From: Amycolatopsis oliviviridis
GTDB taxonomy: Bacteria > Actinomycetota > Actinomycetes > Mycobacteriales > Pseudonocardiaceae
NCBI RefSeq assembly: GCF_014654365.1
Contig: NZ_BNAY01000002.1
Location: 558,001 to 622,000 of the forward strand
DNA: 64,000 nucleotides
Direction: 5' to 3'
Translations under genes and position numbers: made by a program
Part shown: positions 63,676 through 64,000 of the stretch, in pieces
Layout of the letters: every line of letters begins with the position of its first letter
How positions within the stretch are numbered: position 1 is the stretch's first letter
Notes under the pieces: generated by a model
What the model was told of the DNA's origin: nothing
The model's database searches: none
The model's input: the letters and a program-made list of their open reading frames with translations, nothing else

Positions 63676-64000
63676 TGGTTCGCTTCCCCTTCTGCGTAGT
63701 ACTCGCGGAGCCGTCCTGGTTCGAAGGCCCCGCGGTCGGTCACCACCGCGGTCACGAAACGCGGTGGTGTCACGTCGAAGGCCGGATAGTGCCCTCGAAC
63801 GCGTTCGCTGGCGACACGGTGGCCGAGCGCGCTCAGCACCTCGTCGCCGTCGCGGTATTCGATCGGCACGTCGGCGCCGGTGGGCGTCGCCTGATCGGGT
63901 GCCTGGACCATCGCGTAGAACGGCACGCCGAACGCGTCCGCCGCCACCGCGAGCCCCAGGGTGCCGATCTTGTTGACGACGTGGCCGTCCATCGCGACCC
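63672..64000 (-). CDS. mtnA: Methylthioribose-1-phosphate isomerase (N-terminal part outside window)
   Basis: The C-terminal 110 residues of MtnA: MDGHVVNKIGTLGLAVAADAFGVPFYAMV and IEYRDGDEVL...YPAFDVTPPRFVTAVVTDRGAFEP. The gene continues beyond the right edge, so the start is not visible. First enzyme of the salvage operon mtnA-mtnC-mtnB-mtnD. Confidence 0.93.
   Translation of the reverse strand, partial: VAMDGHVVNKIGTLGLAVAADAFGVPFYAMVQAPDQATPTGADVPIEYRDGDEVLSALGHRVASERVRGHYPAFDVTPPRFVTAVVTDRGAFEPGRLREYYAEGEANQ

Overview
The window is a gene-dense, very GC-rich actinobacterial chromosome segment. Coding is biased to G/C at third positions, starts are often GTG or TTG, and many genes are coupled by 4-base ATGA or GTGA overlaps. 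Gene content points to Pseudonocardiales, most likely an Amycolatopsis-like organism: BldD, actinobacterial integration host factor (mIHF), a mycothiol-type enzyme, a DasR/GlcNAc PTS and a SigL/RslA pair. The genus is inference. No rRNA, tRNA, CRISPR array, phage or transposase gene was seen.

Layout. 0-1.5 kb: a NarL-type two-component pair whose kinase is cut by the window edge. 1.6-4.2 kb: secreted alkaline phosphatase and a secreted serine hydrolase. 4.2-28.6 kb, mostly minus strand: a housekeeping block close to the order known from mycobacteria. It holds a flavoprotein, rsmB and fmt; then ggt and a divergent secreted C15-like protein; then priA, metK, coaBC, rpoZ, gmk and mihF. The pyrimidine operon pyrR-pyrB-pyrC-(membrane protein)-carA-carB-pyrF follows, then divergent bldD, and nusB, efp and pepQ. 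29-36.3 kb: a small membrane protein, a lipoprotein, a GNAT-VOC fusion, the shikimate operon (aroC-aroK-lipoprotein-aroB-aroQ) and a prepilin peptidase.

36.3-48.5 kb looks like accessory material between blocks that are close together in mycobacteria. It has a palindrome cluster, sigL/rslA with a membrane protein and a Rieske protein, and the GlcNAc PTS (crr, EIIB, dasR, EIIC, ptsH). Assorted enzymes follow, then a membrane protein/TetR pair with twin operators, and a GrpB-methyltransferase fusion. 48.5-55.2 kb returns to housekeeping genes (aroE, mltG, ruvX, alaS, two small membrane-associated proteins). 55.4-61.6 kb encodes a Tat-exported phospholipase C, a VOC protein, a probably frameshifted gene and a secreted chitinase. 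61.7-64 kb is the methionine salvage operon mtnA(partial)-mtnC-mtnB-mtnD.

How parts work together: DasR-type operators (dre) precede both dasR and the chitinase, so chitin breakdown, GlcNAc uptake and their regulator form one regulon in the window. The pyr operon has a recognisable PyrR-binding hairpin beside the pyrR ribosome-binding site. Most striking outside genes are dispersed 45-61 bp palindromes, mostly at gene 3' ends; two distant copies share arms and loop, which suggests a REP/terminator-like family that has spread. I did not find a convincing wholly new multi-gene system.
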